DNA from: Arthrobacter sp. H16F315
GTDB taxonomy: Bacteria > Actinomycetota > Actinomycetes > Actinomycetales > Micrococcaceae
Direction: 5' to 3'
Length of the DNA: 64,000 bases
Assembly: GCF_024124825.1 (NCBI RefSeq)
Contig: NZ_JAMXSS010000002.1
Location: 3,534,001 to 3,598,000, forward strand
The notes beneath the pieces are model-generated. The model did no database searches. It was given only the letters and a program-made list of their open reading frames with translations, and was not told where the DNA came from. The first letter of the stretch is position 1, and each line of letters opens with the position of its first letter. Both the position numbers and the translations under genes were made by a program. Below, one piece after another: positions 61,718 to 64,000 of this stretch.

Positions 61718-62910
61718 GTACCGTGGGTACGCTCAACGTTTTCGCTTCTGCCGGGCCTCAGGGTGCCGCGCCGGGACCCGGACCGGAACCGGGCACGGAG
61801 CATGCCGCGGAGCCCGTGGAGCGGCCCCTGGAGGGCTTCCGGATCGGAGTGACCTCGCACCGCCGTTCGCAGGACCTGATCGAGGCCCTGGAACGGCGCG
61901 GAGCCGAAGTGCTGCACGCGCCGGCCCTGAAGATCGCCCCCGTGCACGAGGACCTCAGCCTGATCGAGGATACCCGGGCCATTATCGCGGCCCGCCCCGA
62001 GCTATGCATTGCCACCACCGCCTACGGTATGCGGCGCTGGTGTGAGGCCGCGGACAGCTTCGGGATCGGCGAACAGCTACTGGAAACCCTCGGCGCCACC
62101 CGGATGTTTGTCCGCGGCCCCAAGGCCCGCGGTGCCGTCCGCGCGGCCGGCCTGGCCGACGTCGGGATCAGCAGCGACGAGACCACCGCGACGCTGGTGG
62201 ACATGCTCCTGGCCGAGGGGGTACGCGGCAAAACCGTGGCGGTCCAGCTGCACGGCTACACCGATTCCCGCCAGCTCGAGCGCCTCCGGATGTCCGGCGC
62301 CACGGTGTTGACTGTCACCCCGTACCGCTGGGTCAAGCCCGACGGCGCCGACCGGCTGCCACGACTCATCGAAGCCGCGTGCAGCCGCAACCTGGACGTG
62401 CTGACCTTCACCAGCGCCCCCGCCGTGGATGCCATGTGGAGCACCGCGCACGAGATGGGCGTTTACAGGGAACTCGTGGAGAGCCTGAAGACCACTGTCG
62501 CCACCGCAGTGGTCGGTCCCATTACGGCGCAGCCGCTGATCGATGCCGGGCTGCAGCCGCTGGTCCCGGACCGGTTCCGGCTGGGCGCCCTGATCCGGCT
62601 CGTGGTGGAGCACCTTGCCCTCAACCACGTCCGCCGGCTGGACACCGTCTCGGGCCGGGTGGAACTCCGCGGCCGCTCCCTGCGGATCGATGGTGGTCCG
62701 GTCGAGCTGGCTCCCGCCCAGCTGCTGCTGCTGCGGGCGCTGCTGGGCGCCGGCGGCGCTGTGCTGTCCCGCGAGTCACTCTCCGAGCTGTTGGGACTCC
62801 GCGGTTCCGTACACGCCCTGGACATGACCGTCAGCAGACTGCGCTCCGCCCTGCCCGATGGCCGGCTGGTGGAAACCGTGGTGAAGCGCGGCTACCGGAT
62901 CGGCGTGTGA
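61714..62910 (+). CDS. hemD: Uroporphyrinogen-III synthase (HemD) fused to a winged-helix DNA-binding domain
   Basis: A 398-residue fusion. The N-terminal two-thirds (about 35-300) is a uroporphyrinogen-III synthase fold (IGVTSHRRSQDLIEALERRG, FVRGPKARGAVRAAGL, VAVQLHGYTDSRQLERLR). The last 90 residues form an OmpR/PhoB-type winged helix (LAPAQLLLLRALLGAGGAVL, VHALDMTVSRLRSAL, VKRGYRIGV). Such HemD-regulator fusions are known in actinobacteria beside nitrite reductase genes. It may act mainly as a regulator. GTG 61714 overlaps the cobA stop. Confidence 0.88.
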   Translation: MSTVGTLNVFASAGPQGAAPGPGPEPGTEHAAEPVERPLEGFRIGVTSHRRSQDLIEALERRGAEVLHAPALKIAPVHEDLSLIEDTRAIIAARPELCIATTAYGMRRWCEAADSFGIGEQLLETLGATRMFVRGPKARGAVRAAGLADVGISSDETTATLVDMLLAEGVRGKTVAVQLHGYTDSRQLERLRMSGATVLTVTPYRWVKPDGADRLPRLIEAACSRNLDVLTFTSAPAVDAMWSTAHEMGVYRELVESLKTTVATAVVGPITAQPLIDAGLQPLVPDRFRLGALIRLVVEHLALNHVRRLDTVSGRVELRGRSLRIDGGPVELAPAQLLLLRALLGAGGAVLSRESLSELLGLRGSVHALDMTVSRLRSALPDGRLVETVVKRGYRIGV

Positions 62911-62950
62911 CGCACGCCATTACCGGCTGGTAAACATTGGGAAACGGAAC

Positions 62951-63004
62951 CCGAAAATCCGGCAACACCGGTGAAACACCCCGGAAAGATCGCCCGCCTA
63001 GGCT
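62951..63004 (+). promoter_or_regulatory. GlnR-type box and -10 of the last flavoprotein gene
   Basis: Sites in 11-bp phase: CCGAA (62951, poor), GCAAC (62962), GAAAC (62973) and GAAAG (62984). A -10 (TAGGCT, 62999-63004) follows ten bases later, the same geometry as upstream of nirB and narK. A separate GTAAA-N6-GAAAC pair at 62930-62945 may be an additional half-box. Weaker than the nirB site, but the spacing match supports it. Confidence 0.5.
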
Positions 63005-63059
63005 GGGGACCATCAAGGACTCCGGCCACACCACCGGCCGCCATCGAAAGGGCCTCACC

Positions 63060-63920
63060 ATGTCCGCCAGTTCCGCCGTTCCTGCTCCGTCAGCTGCCCG
63101 TCCCCGGATCGTTATTGCCGGCGCCGGCCCCGCCGCGCAGGCCCTGGTCCGCCAGCTCACACGGACCCCGTTCGCCGGCGGGATTACAGTGCTGAGCAAT
63201 CGAGATGATGCTTCCGGGCAGTTGCTGGAACTCGCGGCCCTCCCGCAGGTTTCCGTGCGGCTTGGCCAGCCGGCGAGCTACATCGACCCGGACAGCCGCT
63301 GCGTCACAACCTCGGATGGCCTGGAATTCAACTACGACCACCTGGTGATCGCGACCGGGTCCTCGCCCGCCGGCGCCCCGCTCCCAGGTGAGGGCCGGTG
63401 CCTGAACTACGCCACCATCGATGACGCGGCCCGGCTGGGCGAGGCCGTCAGGGATATCACCCGCGTCCTGGGCCGCAGGCCCCTGGGGATCCTGGTTGGC
63501 ACCGGGACCGCCGCGGGTCAGGCCGAGGCTGTGTTGCGCGCCCGTGGTATCCGCCCCATCCGCACCACGCGGCGCCCGGCCTCCGTGGTACCCAACCTTG
63601 CCGGTTCCACACCCCCCGCCGGCGGTCTTGTGTTCGAGGACGGCTCCGTGATGGCCGCGGACCTGGTGGTTCTGGCCGAGGAACCGATTGCCCGTGACGC
63701 CCTCGCGGTCAGTGCCGGGCTCACCACAGCACGGCACGGCGGCATCGTCATCGGCCGCGACTTCCGCACGTCCGTGCCTGGAATCTGGGCCATCGGGGAC
63801 GCCGCAGTGTTCGAAGGCGTGCGCTTGGGGCTGCTGGTGGCCGCTTCCTCCGCCGCTTCCGTGTGTGCCTCGCAACTGCTTCAGGACGGCCTGCCGGAGT
63901 TCCTCTCGGAGGCCGCCTGA
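63060..63920 (+). CDS. NirB-like FAD/NAD(P)-binding oxidoreductase, short form
   Basis: A 286-residue flavoprotein related to the N-terminal module of NirB and to the product at 50201. FAD motif (RIVIAGAGPAAQALVRQL), ATGSSPAGAPLPGEG, a second nucleotide-binding region (ILVGTGTAAGQAEAVL) and VPGIWAIGDAAVF are visible. It lacks Fe-S and siroheme domains and is shorter than typical reductases (about 400), with a reduced NAD domain. The ATG at 63060 follows a GAAAGG box. The GlnR-type promoter places it in nitrogen assimilation; partner unknown. The remaining 63921-64000 shows no gene. Confidence 0.78.
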   Translation: MSASSAVPAPSAARPRIVIAGAGPAAQALVRQLTRTPFAGGITVLSNRDDASGQLLELAALPQVSVRLGQPASYIDPDSRCVTTSDGLEFNYDHLVIATGSSPAGAPLPGEGRCLNYATIDDAARLGEAVRDITRVLGRRPLGILVGTGTAAGQAEAVLRARGIRPIRTTRRPASVVPNLAGSTPPAGGLVFEDGSVMAADLVVLAEEPIARDALAVSAGLTTARHGGIVIGRDFRTSVPGIWAIGDAAVFEGVRLGLLVAASSAASVCASQLLQDGLPEFLSEAA

Positions 63921-64000
63921 ACCATTGCCGGCCTGCTGGGCGGACGCCCGCGGGCGACGGTCCTGTTGTGGCAAGATGGACACCTGAGAAGCGACGAAGA

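Noticed and set aside
63921-64000. Start of another gene at the right edge
   Set aside because: Only 80 bases remain; the visible ATG is followed by a stop after three codons and no domain can be read.

Overview
The window is high-GC (about two-thirds G+C), densely coded DNA with GTG/TTG starts, overlapping stop/start codons and actinobacterial gene families: an Rv1264-type cyclase, a HemD-winged-helix fusion, an acyl-CoA carboxylase epsilon subunit, DUF222-HNH, GlnR boxes and an EccC-like FtsK. It looks like a member of the Micrococcaceae (Arthrobacter/Pseudarthrobacter-like); the genus is inferred. No rRNA, tRNA, transposase or CRISPR array was recognised.

Region 1 (1-25262, all minus strand) is one long, mostly overlapping gene train. 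In transcription order it holds two tandem giant surface proteins (membrane anchor, propeller-like ectodomain, cadherin/Ig-like repeats, FN3 repeats), a MoxR AAA+ ATPase, a DUF58 protein, a TgpA-like transglutaminase-fold membrane protein, an RDD-FHA protein, a PP2C phosphatase, a zinc-ribbon FHA protein, a Ser/Thr kinase with an extracellular FN3-like tail, an FHA/HTH protein and an FHA-FtsK/EccC ATPase that runs off the left edge. It resembles the PFNA-type cluster described in bifidobacteria (Pkb2, FN3, AAA-ATPase, DUF58, Tgm, PrpC), here with a doubled FN3 gene and a type VII-secretion-like motor. This is the most interesting system in the window.

Region 2 (25427-32942) holds a class III adenylate cyclase, a bacterial PH-domain protein and BirA (minus), an HSDL2-like SDR (minus), then acyl-CoA carboxylase beta and epsilon subunits and a DUF885 hydrolase (plus). 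The biotin carboxylase/BCCP partner lies at 41915-43767. Both carboxylase genes have the same TTGTAG-N5-CTACA(A/G) palindrome upstream. Biotin ligase, carboxyltransferase and biotinylated subunit therefore all lie within 17 kb.

Region 3 (33152-46306) is ordinary metabolism and transport: a dicarboxylate symporter, a small secreted protein, a YbjQ protein, a TetR-MMPL efflux pair with a palindromic operator, a DUF222-HNH protein, Maf, a class I glutamine amidotransferase, a block of 32-bp tandem repeats and an MHS-type MFS transporter.

Region 4 (46510-63920) is assimilatory nitrate/nitrite reduction: NarK, NasA-type nitrate reductase, its flavin/2Fe-2S reductase, NirD (divergent), NirB, uroporphyrinogen-III C-methyltransferase (siroheme), HemD-wHTH and another NirB-like flavoprotein. 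An unknown gene, an LpdA-like dehydrogenase, purine nucleoside phosphorylase, an Rrf2 regulator and phosphoglucomutase are interspersed. Three promoters (before narK, nirB and the last flavoprotein) carry GlnR-like boxes in identical geometry relative to the -10.

Quality warning: about a dozen genes are interrupted by single-base indels, most of them in short homopolymers (ftsK/eccC, PP2C, both FN3 genes, birA, accD, accA, narK, nirB). The pattern points to sequencing or assembly error rather than real gene loss. Each is listed separately.
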